Assembly (NCBI GenBank): GCA_022605955.1
Contig: JAKCOZ010000301.1
Span: forward strand, 62,001 to 126,000
Reading direction: 5' to 3'
Length of the DNA: 64,000 nt
Origin: Rallus limicola
Lineage: Eukaryota > Chordata > Aves > Gruiformes > Rallidae
Made by a program: the position numbers and the translations under genes. Each line of letters starts with the position of its first letter. The stretch's first letter is position 1. The notes under the pieces are model-generated. The model was not told the DNA's origin, made no database searches, and saw nothing but the letters and a program-made list of their open reading frames with translations. Positions 43,520-56,800 of this stretch are shown piece by piece.

Positions 43520-46500
43520 GTGCTTTTCTCGGCCCTAGCAGACTGCAGTTCAAAACATGTTAAACGTCCAGCAATAACTCCCAAAGTAAAGAAGCTAGGC
43601 CTGAAAGGCATAGCTTGTCTGAAACCTCCTAACAGGACACACGAGCAGACCCTGTCACTTTGGCTCTCAGCCTTTTCCTTTGCCTGGAAAGAGGGAACAT
43701 GCCTGGAACCTCCTACGGTGCTTTTCTCGGCCCTAGCAGACTGCAGTTCAAAACATGCTAAACGTCCAGCAATAACTCCCAAAGTAAAGAAGCTAGGCCT
43801 GAAAGGCATAGCTTGTCTGAAACCTCCTAACAGGACACACGAGCAGACCCTGTCACTTTGGCTCTCAGCCTTTTCCTTTGCCTGGAAAGAGGGAACATGC
43901 CTGGAACCTCCTACGGTGCTTTTCTCGGCCCTAGCAGACTGCAGTTCAAAACATGCTAAACGTCCAGCAATAACTCCCAAAGTAAAGAAGCTAGGCCTGA
44001 AAGGCATAGTTTGTCTGAAACCTCCTAACAGGACACGCGAGCAGACCCTGTCACTTTGGCTCTCAGCCTTTTCCTTTGCCTGGAAAGAGGGAACATGCCT
44101 GGAACCTCCTACGGTGCTTTTCTCGGCCCTAGCAGACTGCAGTTCAAAACATGCTAAACGTCCAGCAATAACTCCCAAAGTAAAGAAGCTAGGCCTGAAA
44201 GGCATAGCTTGTCTGAAACCTCCTAACAGGACACGCGAGCAGACCCTGTCACTTTGGCTCTCAGCCTTTTCCTTTGCCTGGAAAGAGGGAACATGCCTGG
44301 AACCTCCTACGGTGCTTTTCTCGGCCCTAGAAGACTGCAGTTCAAAACATGCTAAACGTCCAGCAATAACTCCCAAAGTAAAGAAGCTAGGCCTGAAAGG
44401 CATAGCTTGTCTGAAACCTCCTAACAGGACACACGAGCAGACCCTGTCACTTTGGCTCTCAGCCTTTTCCTTTGCCTGGAAAGAGGGAACATGCCTGGAA
44501 CCTCCTACGGTGCTTTTCTCGGCCCTAGCAGACTGCAGTTCAAAACATGCTAAACGTCCAGCAATAACTCCCAAAGTAATGAAGCTAGGCCTGAAAGGCA
44601 TAGCTTGTCTGAAACCTCCTAACAGGACACACGAGCAGACCCTGTCACTTTGGCTCTCAGCCTTTTCCTTTGCCTGGAAAGAGGGAACATGCCTGGAACC
44701 TCCTACGGTGCTTTTCTCGGCCCTAGCAGACTGCAGTTCAAAACATGCTAAACGTCCAGCAATAACTCCCAAAGTAAAGAAGCTAGGCCTGAAAGGCATA
44801 GCTTGTCTGAAACCTCCTAACAGGACACACGAGCAGACCCTGTCACTTTGGCTCTCAGCCTTTTCCTTTGCCTGGAAAGAGGGAACATGCCTGGAACCTC
44901 CTACGGTGCTTTTCTTGGCCCTAGCAGACTGCAGTTCAAAACATGCTAAACGTCCAGCAATAACTCCCAAAGTAAAGAAGCTAGGCCTGAAAGGCATAGC
45001 TCGCCTGAAACCTCCTAACAGGACACACGAGCAGACCCTGTCACTTTGGCTCTCAGCCTTTTCCTTTGCCTGGAAAGAGGGAACATGCCTGGAACCTCCT
45101 ACGGTGCTTTTCTCGGCCCTAGCAGACTGCAGTTCAAAACATGCTAAACGTCCAGCAATAACTCCCAAAGTAAAGAAGCTAGGCCTGAAAGGCAAATCTT
45201 GTCTGAAACCTCCTAACAGGACACACGAGCAGACCCTGTCACTTTGGCTCTCAGCCTTTTCCTTTGCCTGGAAAGAGGGAACATGCCTGGAACCTCCTAC
45301 GGTGCTTTTCTCGGCCCTAGCAGACTGCAGTTCAAAACATGTTAAACGTCCAGCAATAACTCCCAAAGTAAAGAAGCTAGGCCTGAAAGGCATAGCTTGT
45401 CTGAAACCTCCTAACAGGACACACGAGCAGACCCTGTCACTTTGGCTCTCAGCCTTTTCCTTTGCCTGGAAAGAGGGAACATGCCTGGAACCTCCTACGG
45501 TGCTTTTCTCGGCCCTAGCAGACTGCAGTTCAAAACATGCTAAACGTCCAGCAATAACTCCCAAAGTAAAGAAGCTAGGCCTGAAAGGCATAGCTTGTCT
45601 GAAACCTCCTAACAGGACACGCGAGCAGACCCTGTCACTTTGGCTCTCAGCCTTTTCCTTTGCCTGGAAAGAGGGAACATGCCTGGAACCTCCTACGGTG
45701 CTTTTCTCGGCCCTAGAAGACTGCAGTTCAAAACATGCTAAACGTCCAGCAATAACTCCCAAAGTAAAGAAGCTAGGCCTGAAAGGCATAGCTTGTCTGA
45801 AACCTCCTAACAGGACACACGAGCAGACCCTGTCACTTTGGCTCTCAGCCTTTTCCTTTGCCTGGAAAGAGGGAACATGCCTGGAACCTCCTACGGTGCT
45901 TTTCTCGGCCCTAGCAGACTGCAGTTCAAAACATGCTAAACGTCCAGCAATAACTCCCAAAGTAAAGAAGCTAGGCCTGAAAGGCAAATCTTGTCTGAAA
46001 CCTCCTAACAGGACACACGAGCAGACCCTGTCACTTTGGCTCTCAGCCTTTTCCTTTGCCTGGAAAGAGGGAACATGCCTGGAACCTCCTACGGTGCTTT
46101 TCTCGGCCCTAGCAGACTGCAGTTCAAAACATGTTAAACGTCCAGCAATAACTCCCAAAGTAAAGAAGCTAGGCCTGAAAGGCATAGCTTGTCTGAAACC
46201 TCCTAACAGGACACACGAGCAGACCCTGTCACTTTGGCTCTCAGCCTTTTCCTTTGCCTGGAAAGAGGGAACATGCCTGGAACCTCCTACGGTGCTTTTC
46301 TCGGCCCTAGCAGACTGCAGTTCAAAACATGCTAAACGTCCAGCAATAACTCCCAAAGTAAAGAAGCTAGGCCTGAAAGGCATAGCTTGTCTGAAACCTC
46401 CTAACAGGACACGCGAGCAGACCCTGTCACTTTGGCTCTCAGCCTTTTCCTTTGCCTGGAAAGAGGGAACATGCCTGGAACCTCCTACGGTGCTTTTCTC

Positions 46501-49080
46501 GGCCCTAGAAGACTGCAGTTCAAAACATGCTAAACGTCCAGCAATAACTCCCAAAGTAAAGAAGCTAGGCCTGAAAGGCATAGCTTGTCTGAAACCTCCT
46601 AACAGGACACACGAGCAGACCCTGTCACTTTGGCTCTCAGCCTTTTCCTTTGCCTGGAAAGAGGGAACATGCCTGGAACCTCCTACGGTGCTTTTCTTGG
46701 CCCTAGCAGACTGCAGTTCAAAACATGCTAAACGTCCAGCAATAACTCCCAAAGTAAAGAAGCTAGGCCTGAAAGGCATAGCTCGCCTGAAACCTCCTAA
46801 CAGGACACACGAGCAGACCCTGTCACTTTGGCTCTCAGCCTTTTCCTTTGCCTGGAAAGAGGGAACATGCCTGGAACCTCCTACGGTGCTTTTCTCGGCC
46901 CTAGCAGACTGCAGTTCAAAACATGCTAAACGTCCAGCAATAACTCCCAAAGTAAAGAAGCTAGGCCTGAAAGGCAAATCTTGTCTGAAACCTCCTAACA
47001 GGACACACGAGCAGACCCTGTCACTTTGGCTCTCAGCCTTTTCCTTTGCCTGGAAAGAGGGAACATGCCTGGAACCTCCTACGGTGCTTTTCTCGGCCCT
47101 AGCAGACTGCAGTTCAAAACATGTTAAACGTCCAGCAATAACTCCCAAAGTAAAGAAGCTAGGCCTGAAAGGCATAGCTTGTCTGAAACCTCCTAACAGG
47201 ACACACGAGCAGACCCTGTCACTTTGGCTCTCAGCCTTTTCCTTTGCCTGGAAAGAGGGAACATGCCTGGAACCTCCTACGGTGCTTTTCTCGGCCCTAG
47301 CAGACTGCAGTTCAAAACATGCTAAACGTCCAGCAATAACTCCCAAAGTAAAGAAGCTAGGCCTGAAAGGCATAGCTTGTCTGAAACCTCCTAACAGGAC
47401 ACACGAGCAGACCCTGTCACTTTGGCTCTCAGCCTTTTCCTTTGCCTGGAAAGAGGGAACATGCCTGGAACCTCCTACGGTGCTTTTCTCGGCCCTAGCA
47501 GACTGCAGTTCAAAACATGCTAAACGTCCAGCAATAACTCCCAAAGTAAAGAAGCTAGGCCTGAAAGGCATAGTTTGTCTGAAACCTCCTAACAGGACAC
47601 GCGAGCAGACCCTGTCACTTTGGCTCTCAGCCTTTTCCTTTGCCTGGAAAGAGGGAACATGCCTGGAACCTCCTACGGTGCTTTTCTCGGCCCTAGCAGA
47701 CTGCAGTTCAAAACATGCTAAACGTCCAGCAATAACTCCCAAAGTAAAGAAGCGAGGCCTGAAAGGCATAGCTCGTCTGAAACCTCTTAACAGGACACAC
47801 GAGCAGACCCTGTCACTTTGGCTCTCAGCCTTTTCCTTTGCCTGGAAAGAGGGAACATGCCTGGAACCTCCTACGGTGCTTTTCTCAGGCCTAGCAGACT
47901 GCAGTTCAAAACATGCTAAACGTCCAGCAATAACTCCCAAAGTAAAGAAGCTAGGCCTGAAAGGCATAGCTTGTCTGAAACCTCCTAACAGGACACACGA
48001 GCAGACCCTGTCACTTTGGCTCTCAGCCTTTTCCTTTGCCTGGAAAGAGGGAACATGCCTGGAACCTCCTACGGTGCTTTTCTCGGCCCTAGCAGACTGC
48101 AGTTCAAAACATGCTAAACGTCCAGCAATAACTCCCAAAGTAAAGAAGCTAGGCCTGAAAGGCATAGCTTGTCTGAAACCTCCTAACAGGACACATGAGC
48201 AGACCCTGTCACTTTGGCTCTCAGCCTTTTCCTTTGCCTGGAAAGAGGGAACATGCCTGGAACCTCCTACGGTGCTTTTCTCGGCCCTAGCAGACTGCAG
48301 TTCAAAACATGCTAAACGTCCAGCAATAACTCCCAAAGTAAAGAAGCTAGGCCTGAAAGGCATAGCTTGTCTGAAACCTCCTAACAGGACACACGAGCAG
48401 ACCCTGTCACTTTGGCTCTCAGCCTTTTCCTTTGCCTGGAAAGAGGGAACATGCCTGGAACCTCCTACGGTGCTTTTCTCGGCCCTAGCAGACTGCAGTT
48501 CAAAACATGCTAAACGTCCAGCAATAACTCCCAAAGTAAAGAAGCTAGGCCTGAAAGGCATAGCTTGTCTGAAACCTCCTAACAGGACACACGAGCAGAC
48601 CCTGTCACTTTGGCTCTCAGCCTTTTCCTTTGCCTGGAAAGAGGGAACATGCCTGGAACCTCCTACGGTGCTTTTCTCGGCCCTAGCAGACTGCAGTTCA
48701 AAACATGCTAAACGTCCAGCAATAACTCCCAAAGTAAAGAAGCTAGGCCTGAAAGGCATAGCTTGTCTGAAACCTCCTAACAGGACACACGAGCAGACCC
48801 TGTCACTTTGGCTCTCAGCCTTTTCCTTTGCCTGGAAAGAGGGAACATGCCTGGAACCTCCTACGGTGCTTTTCTCGGCCCTAGCAGACTGCAGTTCAAA
48901 ACATGCTAAACGTCCAGCAATAACTCCCAAAGTAAAGAAGCTAGGCCTGAAAGGCATAGCTCGCCTGAAACCTCCTAACAGGACACACGAGCAGACCCTG
49001 TCACTTTGGCTCTCAGCCTTTTCCTTTGCCTGGAAAGAGGGAACATGCCTGGAACCTCCTACGGTGCTTTAGTCGGCCCT
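43520..49080. repeat. Higher-order block with a 4-monomer tandem series
   Basis: The first seven or eight monomers (ATGTTAAA, consensus, CATAGTTTGTC with CGCGAG, CGCGAG, CCTAGAAGAC, GTAATGAAG) repeat those starting at 35797, 7,723 bp upstream. Next, a four-monomer series GGCAAATC, ATGTTAAA, CACGCGAG, CCTAGAAGAC is present in tandem at about 45.1-46.7 kb (792 bp apart), followed by part of a third. It ends at a GCTTTAGTCGG monomer, after which two consecutive monomers carry CAGCAATTACTCC and AAAGACGC (about 49.1-49.4 kb). Confidence 0.8.
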
Positions 49081-50859
49081 AGCAGACTGCAGTTCAAAAC
49101 ATGCTAAACGTCCAGCAATTACTCCCAAAGTAAAGACGCTAGGCCTGAAAGGCAAATCTTGTCTGAAACCTCCTAACAGGACACACGAGCAGACCCTGTC
49201 ACTTTGGCTCTCAGCCTTTTCCTTTGCCTGGAAAGAGGGAACATGCCTGGAACCTCCTACGGTGCTTTAGTCGGCCCTAGCAGACTGCAGTTCAAAACAT
49301 GCTAAACGTCCAGCAATTACTCCCAAAGTAAAGACGCTAGGCCTGAAAGGCAAATCTTGTCTGAAACCTCCTAACAGGACACACGAGCAGACCCTGTCAC
49401 TTTGGCTCTCAGCCTTTTCCTTTGCCTGGAAAGAGGGAACATGCCTGGAACCTCCTACGGTGCTTTTCTCGGCCCTAGCAGACTGCAGTTCAAAACATGT
49501 TAAACGTCCAGCAATAACTCCCAAAGTAAAGAAGCTAGGCCTGAAAGGCATAGCTTGTCTGAAACCTCCTAACAGGACACACGAGCAGACCCTGTCACTT
49601 TGGCTCTCAGCCTTTTCCTTTGCCTGGAAAGAGGGAACATGCCTGGAACCTCCTGCGGTGCTTTTCTCGGCCCTAGCAGACTGCAGTTCAAAACATGCTA
49701 AACGTCCAGCAATAACTCCCAAAGTAAAGAAGCTAGGCCTGAAAGGCATAGCTTGTCTGAAACCTCCTAACAGGACACACGAGCAGACCCTGTCACTTTG
49801 GCTCTCAGCCTTTTCCTTTGCCTGGAAAGAGGGAACATGCCTGGAACCTCCTACGGTGCTTTTCTCGGCCCTAGCAGACTGCAGTTCAAAACATGCTAAA
49901 CGTCCAGCAATAACTCCCAAAGTAAAGAAGCGAGGCCTGAAAGGCATAACTCGTCTGAAACCTCTTAACAGGACACGTGAGCAGACCCTGTCACTTTGGC
50001 TCTCAGCCTTTTCCTTTGCCTGGAAAGAGGGAACATGCCTGGAACCTCCTACGGTGCTTTTCTCGGCCCTAGCAGACTGCAGTTCAAAACATGCTAAACG
50101 TCCAGCAATAACTCCCAAAGTAAAGAAGCGAGGCCTGAAAGGCATAACTCGTCTGAAACCTCTTAACAGGACACACGAGCAGACCCTGTCACTTTGGCTC
50201 TCAGCCTTTTCCTTTGCCTGGAAAGAGGGAACATGCCTGGAACCTCCTACGGTGCTTTTCTCGGCCCTAGCAGACTGCAGTTCAAAACATGCTAAACGTC
50301 CAGCAATAACTCCCAAAGTAAAGAAGCTAGGCCTGAAAGGCATAGCTTGTCTGAAACCTCCTAACAGGACACACGAGCAGACCCTGTCACTTTGGCTCTC
50401 AGCCTTTTCCTTTGCCTGGAAAGAGGGAACATGCCTGGAACCTCCTACGGTGCTTTTCTTGGCCCTAGCAGACTGCAGTTCAAAACATGCTAAACGTCCA
50501 GCAATAACTCCCAAAGTAAAGAAGCTAGGCCTGAAAGGCATAGCTTGTCTGAAACCTCCTAACAGGACACACGAGCAGACCCTGTCACTTTGGCTCTCAG
50601 CCTTTTCCTTTGCCTGGAAAGAGGGAACATGCCTGGAACCTCCTACGGTGCTTTTCTCGGCCCTAGCAGACTGCAGTTCAAAACATGCTAAACGTCCAGC
50701 AATAACTCCCAAAGTAAAGAAGCTAGGCCTGAAAGGCATAGCTTGTCTGAAACCTCCTAACAGGACACACGAGCAGACCCTGTCACTTTGGCTCTCAGCC
50801 TTTTCCTTTGCCTGGAAAGAGGGAACATGCCTGGAACCTCCTACGGTGCTTTTCTCGGC

Positions 50860-53800
50860 CCTAGCAGACTGCAGTTCAAAACATGCTAAACGTCCAGCAA
50901 TAACTCCCAAAGTAAAGAAGCTAGGCCTGAAAGGCATAGCTCGCCTGAAACCTCCTAACAGGACACACGAGCAGACCCTGTCACTTTGGCTCTCAGCCTT
51001 TTCCTTTGCCTGGAAAGAGGGAACATGCCTGGAACCTCCTGCGGTGCTTTTCTCGGCCCTAGCAGACTGCAGTTCAAAACATGCTAAACGTCCAGCAATA
51101 ACTCCCAAAGTAAAGAAGCTAGGCCTGAAAGGCATAGCTTGTCTGAAACCTCCTAACAGGACACACGAGCAGACCCTGTCACTTTGGCTCTCAGCCTTTT
51201 CCTTTGCCTGGAAAGAGGGAACATGCCTGGAACCTCCTACGGTGCTTTTCTCGGCCCTAGCAGACTGCAGTTCAAAACATGCTAAACGTCCAGCAATAAC
51301 TCCCAAAGTAAAGAAGCTAGGCATGAAAGGCATAGTTTGTCTGAAACCTCCTAACAGGACACGTGAGCAGACCCTGTCACTTTGGCTCTCAGCCTTTTCC
51401 TTTGCCTGGAAAGAGGGAACATGCCTGGAACCTCCTACGGTGCTTTTCTCGGCCCTAGCAGACTGCAGTTCAAAACATGCTAAACGTCCAGCAATAACTC
51501 CCAAAGTAAAGAAGCGAGGCCTGAAAGGCATAACTCGTCTGAAACCTCTTAACAGGACACACGAGCAGACCCTGTCACTTTGGCTCTCAGCCTTTTCCTT
51601 TGCCTGGAAAGAGGGAACATGCCTGGAACCTCCTACGGTGCTTTTCTCGGCCCTAGCAGACTGCAGTTCAAAACATGCTAAACGTCCAGCAATAACTCCC
51701 AAAGTAAAGAAGCTAGGCCTGAAAGGCATAGCTTGTCTGAAACCTCCTAACAGGACACACGAGCAGACCCTGTCACTTTGGCTCTCAGCCTTTTCCTTTG
51801 CCTAGAAAGAGGGAACATGCCTGGAACCTCCTACGGTGCTTTTCTTGGCCCTAGCAGACTGCAGTTCAAAACATGCTAAACGTCCAGCAATAACTCCCAA
51901 AGTAAAGAAGCTAGGCCTGAAAGGCATAGCTCGCCTGAAACCTCCTAACAGGACACACGAGCAGACCCTGTCACTTTGGCTCTCAGCCTTTTCCTTTGCC
52001 TGGAAAGAGGGAACATGCCTGGAACCTCCTACGGTGCTTTTCTCGGCCCTAGCAGACTGCAGTTCAAAACATGCTAAACGTCCAGCAATAACTCCCAAAG
52101 TAAAGAAGCTAGGCCTGAAAGGCAAATCTTGTCTGAAACCTCCTAACAGGACACACGAGCAGACCCTGTCACTTTGGCTCTCAGCCTTTTCCTTTGCCTG
52201 GAAAGAGGGAACATGCCTGGAACCTCCTACGGTGCTTTTCTCGGCCCTAGCAGACTGCAGTTCAAAACATGCTAAACGTCCAGCAATAACTCCCAAAGTA
52301 ATGAAGCTAGGCCTGAAAGGCATAGCTTGTCTGAAACCTCCTAACAGGACACACGAGCAGACCCTGTCACTTTGGCTCTCAGCCTTTTCCTTTGCCTGGA
52401 AAGAGGGAACATGCCTGGAACCTCCTACGGTGCTTTTCTCGGCCCTAGCAGACTGCAGTTCAAAACATGCTAAACGTCCAGCAATAACTCCCAAAGTAAA
52501 GAAGCTAGGCCTGAAAGGCATAGCTTGTCTGAAACCTCCTAACAGGACACACGAGCAGACCCTGTCACTTTGGCTCTCAGCCTTTTCCTTTGCCTGGAAA
52601 GAGGGAACATGCCTGGAACCTCCTACGGTGCTTTTCTCGGCCCTAGCAGACTGCAGTTCAAAACATGCTAAACGTCCAGCAATAACTCCCAAAGTAAAGA
52701 AGCTAGGCCTGAAAGGCATAGCTTGTCTGAAACCTCCTAACAGGACACACGAGCAGACCCTGTCACTTTGGCTCTCAGCCTTTTCCTTTGCCTGGAAAGA
52801 GGGAACATGCCTGGAACCTCCTACGGTGCTTTTCTCGGCCCTAGCAGACTGCAGTTCAAAACATGCTAAACGTCCAGCAATAACTCCCAAAGTAAAGAAG
52901 CTAGGCCTGAAAGGCATAGCTCGCCTGAAACCTCCTAACAGGACACACGAGCAGACCCTGTCACTTTGGCTCTCAGCCTTTTCCTTTGCCTGGAAAGAGG
53001 GAACATGCCTGGAACCTCCTACGGTGCTTTAGTCGGCCCTAGCAGACTGCAGTTCAAAACATGCTAAACGTCCAGCAATTACTCCCAAAGTAAAGACGCT
53101 AGGCCTGAAAGGCAAATCTTGTCTGAAACCTCCTAACAGGACACACGAGCAGACCCTGTCACTTTGGCTCTCAGCCTTTTCCTTTGCCTGGAAAGAGGGA
53201 ACATGCCTGGAACCTCCTACGGTGCTTTTCTCGGCCCTAGCAGACTGCAGTTCAAAACATGTTAAACGTCCAGCAATAACTCCCAAAGTAAAGAAGCTAG
53301 GCCTGAAAGGCATAGCTTGTCTGAAACCTCCTAACAGGACACACGAGCAGACCCTGTCACTTTGGCTCTCAGCCTTTTCCTTTGCCTGGAAAGAGGGAAC
53401 ATGCCTGGAAACTCCTGCGGTGCTTTTCTCGGCCCTAGCAGACTGCAGTTCAAAACATGCTAAACGTCCAGCAATAACTCCCAAAGTAAAGAAGCTAGGC
53501 CTGAAAGGCATAGCTTGTCTGAAACCTCCTAACAGGACACACGAGCAGACCCTGTCACTTTGGCTCTCAGCCTTTTCCTTTGCCTGGAAAGAGGGAACAT
53601 GCCTGGAACCTCCTACGGTGCTTTTCTCGGCCCTAGCAGACTGCAGTTCAAAACATGCTAAACGTCCAGCAATAACTCCCAAAGTAAAGAAGCTAGGCAT
53701 GAAAGGCATAGTTTGTCTGAAACCTCCTAACAGGACACGTGAGCAGACCCTGTCACTTTGGCTCTCAGCCTTTTCCTTTGCCTGGAAAGAGGGAACATGC

Positions 53801-56800
53801 CTGGAACCTCCTACGGTGCTTTTCTCGGCCCTAGCAGACTGCAGTTCAAAACATGCTAAACGTTCAGCAATAACTCCCAAAGTAAAGAAGCGAGGCCTGA
53901 AAGGCATAACTCGTCTGAAACCTCTTAACAGGACACACGAGCAGACCCTGTCACTTTGGCTCTCAGCCTTTTCCTTTGCCTGGAAAGAGGGAACATGCCT
54001 GGAACCTCCTACGGTGCTTTTCTCGGCCCTAGCAGACTGCAGTTCAAAACATGCTAAACGTCCAGCAATAACTCCCAAAGTAAAGAAGCTAGGCCTGAAA
54101 GGCATAGCTTGTCTGAAACCTCCTAACAGGACACACGAGCAGACCCTGTCACTTTGGCTCTCAGCCTTTTCCTTTGCCTAGAAAGAGGGAACATGCCTGG
54201 AACCTCCTACGGTGCTTTTCTTGGCCCTAGCAGACTGCAGTTCAAAACATGCTAAACGTCCAGCAATAACTCCCAAAGTAAAGAAGCTAGGCCTGAAAGG
54301 CATAGCTCGCCTGAAACCTCCTAACAGGACACACGAGCAGACCCTGTCACTTTGGCTCTCAGCCTTTTCCTTTGCCTGGAAAGAGGGAACATGCCTGGAA
54401 CCTCCTACGGTGCTTTTCTCGGCCCTAGCAGACTGCAGTTCAAAACATGCTAAACGTCCAGCAATAACTCCCAAAGTAAAGAAGCTAGGCCTGAAAGGCA
54501 AATCTTGTCTGAAACCTCCTAACAGGACACACGAGCAGACCCTGTCACTTTGGCTCTCAGCCTTTTCCTTTGCCTGGAAAGAGGGAACATGCCTGGAACC
54601 TCCTACGGTGCTTTTCTCGGCCCTAGCAGACTGCAGTTCAAAACATGTTAAACGTCCAGCAATAACTCCCAAAGTAAAGAAGCTAGGCCTGAAAGGCATA
54701 GCTTGTCTGAAACCTCCTAACAGGACACACGAGCAGACCCTGTCACTTTGGCTCTCAGCCTTTTCCTTTGCCTGGAAAGAGGGAACATGCCTGGAACCTC
54801 CTACGGTGCTTTTCTCGGGCCTAGCAGACTGCAGTTCAAAACATGCTAAACGTCCAGCAATAACTCCCAAAGTAAAGAAGCTAGGCCTGAAAGGCATAGC
54901 TTGTCTGAAACCTCCTAACAGGACACACGAGCAGACCCTGTCACTTTGGCTCTCAGCCTTTTCCTTTGCCTGGAAAGAGGGAACATGCCTGGAACCTCCT
55001 ACGGTGCTTTTCTCGGCCCTAGCAGACTGCAGTTCAAAACATGCTAAACGTCCAGCAATAACTCCCAAAGTAAAGAAGCTAGGCCTGAAAGGCATAGTTT
55101 GTCTGAAACCTCCTAACAGGACACGCGAGCAGACCCTGTCACTTTGGCTCTCAGCCTTTTCCTTTGCCTGGAAAGAGGGAACATGCCTGGAACCTCCTAC
55201 GGTGCTTTTCTCGGCCCTAGCAGACTGCAGTTCAAAACATGCTAAACGTCCAGCAATAACTCCCAAAGTAAAGAAGCGAGGCCTGAAAGGCATAGCTCGT
55301 CTGAAACCTCTTAACAGGACACACGAGCAGACCCTGTCACTTTGGCTCTCAGCCTTTTCCTTTGCCTGGAAAGAGGGAACATGCCTGGAACCTCCTACGG
55401 TGCTTTTCTCAGGCCTAGCAGACTGCAGTTCAAAACATGCTAAACGTCCAGCAATAACTCCCAAAGTAAAGAAGCTAGGCCTGAAAGGCATAGCTTGTCT
55501 GAAACCTCCTAACAGGACACACGAGCAGACCCTGTCACTTTGGCTCTCAGCCTTTTCCTTTGCCTGGAAAGAGGGAACATGCCTGGAACCTCCTACGGTG
55601 CTTTTCTCGGCCCTAGCAGACTTCAGTTCAAAACATGCTAAACGTCCAGCAATAACTCCCAAAGTAAAGAAGCTAGGCCTGAAAGGCATAGCTTGTCTGA
55701 AACCTCCTAACAGGACACACGAGCAGACCCTGTCACTTTGGCTCTCAGCCTTTTCCTTTGCCTGGAAAGAGGGAACATGCCTGGAACCTCCTACGGTGCT
55801 TTTCTCGGCCCTAGCAGACTGCAGTTCAAAACATGCTAAACGTCCAGCAATAACTCCCAAAGTAAAGAAGCTAGGCCTGAAAGGCATAGCTTGTCTGAAA
55901 CCTCCTAACAGGACACGCGAGCAGACCCTGTCACTTTGGCTCTCAGCCTTTTCCTTTGCCTGGAAAGAGGGAACATGCCTGGAACCTCCTACGGTGCTTT
56001 TCTCGGCCCTAGCAGACTGCAGTTCAAAACATGCTAAACGTCCAGCAATAACTCCCAAAGTAAAGAAGCTAGGCCTGAAAGGCATAGCTCGCCTGAAACC
56101 TCCTAACAGGACACACGAGCAGACCCTGTCACTTTGGCTCTCAGCCTTTTCCTTTGCCTGGAAAGAGGGAACATGCCTGGAACCTCCTACGGTGCTTTTC
56201 TCGGCCCTAGCAGACTGCAGTTCAAAACATGCTAAACGTCCAGCAATAACTCCCAAAGTAAAGAAGCTAGGCCTGAAAGGCATAGCTTGTCTGAAACCTC
56301 CTAACAGGACACATGAGCAGACCCTGTCACTTTGGCTCTCAGCCTTTTCCTTTGCCTGGAAAGAGGGAACATGCCTGGAACCTCCTACGGTGCTTTTCTC
56401 GGCCCTAGCAGACTGCAGTTCAAAACATGCTAAACGTCCAGCTATAACTCTCAAAGTAAAGAAGCTAGGCCTGAAAGGCATAGCTTGTCTGAAACCTCCT
56501 AACAGGACACGCGAGGAGACCCTGTCACTTTGGCTCTCAGCCTTTTCCTTTGCCTGGAAAGAGGGAACATGCCTGGAACCTCCTACGGTGCTTTTCTCGG
56601 CCCTAGCAGACTGCAGTTCAAAACATGCTAAACGTCCAGCAATAACTCCCAAAGTAAAGAAACTAGGCCTGAAAGGCATAGCTTTCTGAAACCTCCTAAC
56701 TGGACACACGAGCAGACCCTGTCACTTTGGCTCTCAGCCTTTTCCTTTGCCTGGAAAGAGGGAACATGCCTGGAACCTCCTACGGTGCTTTTCTCGGCCC

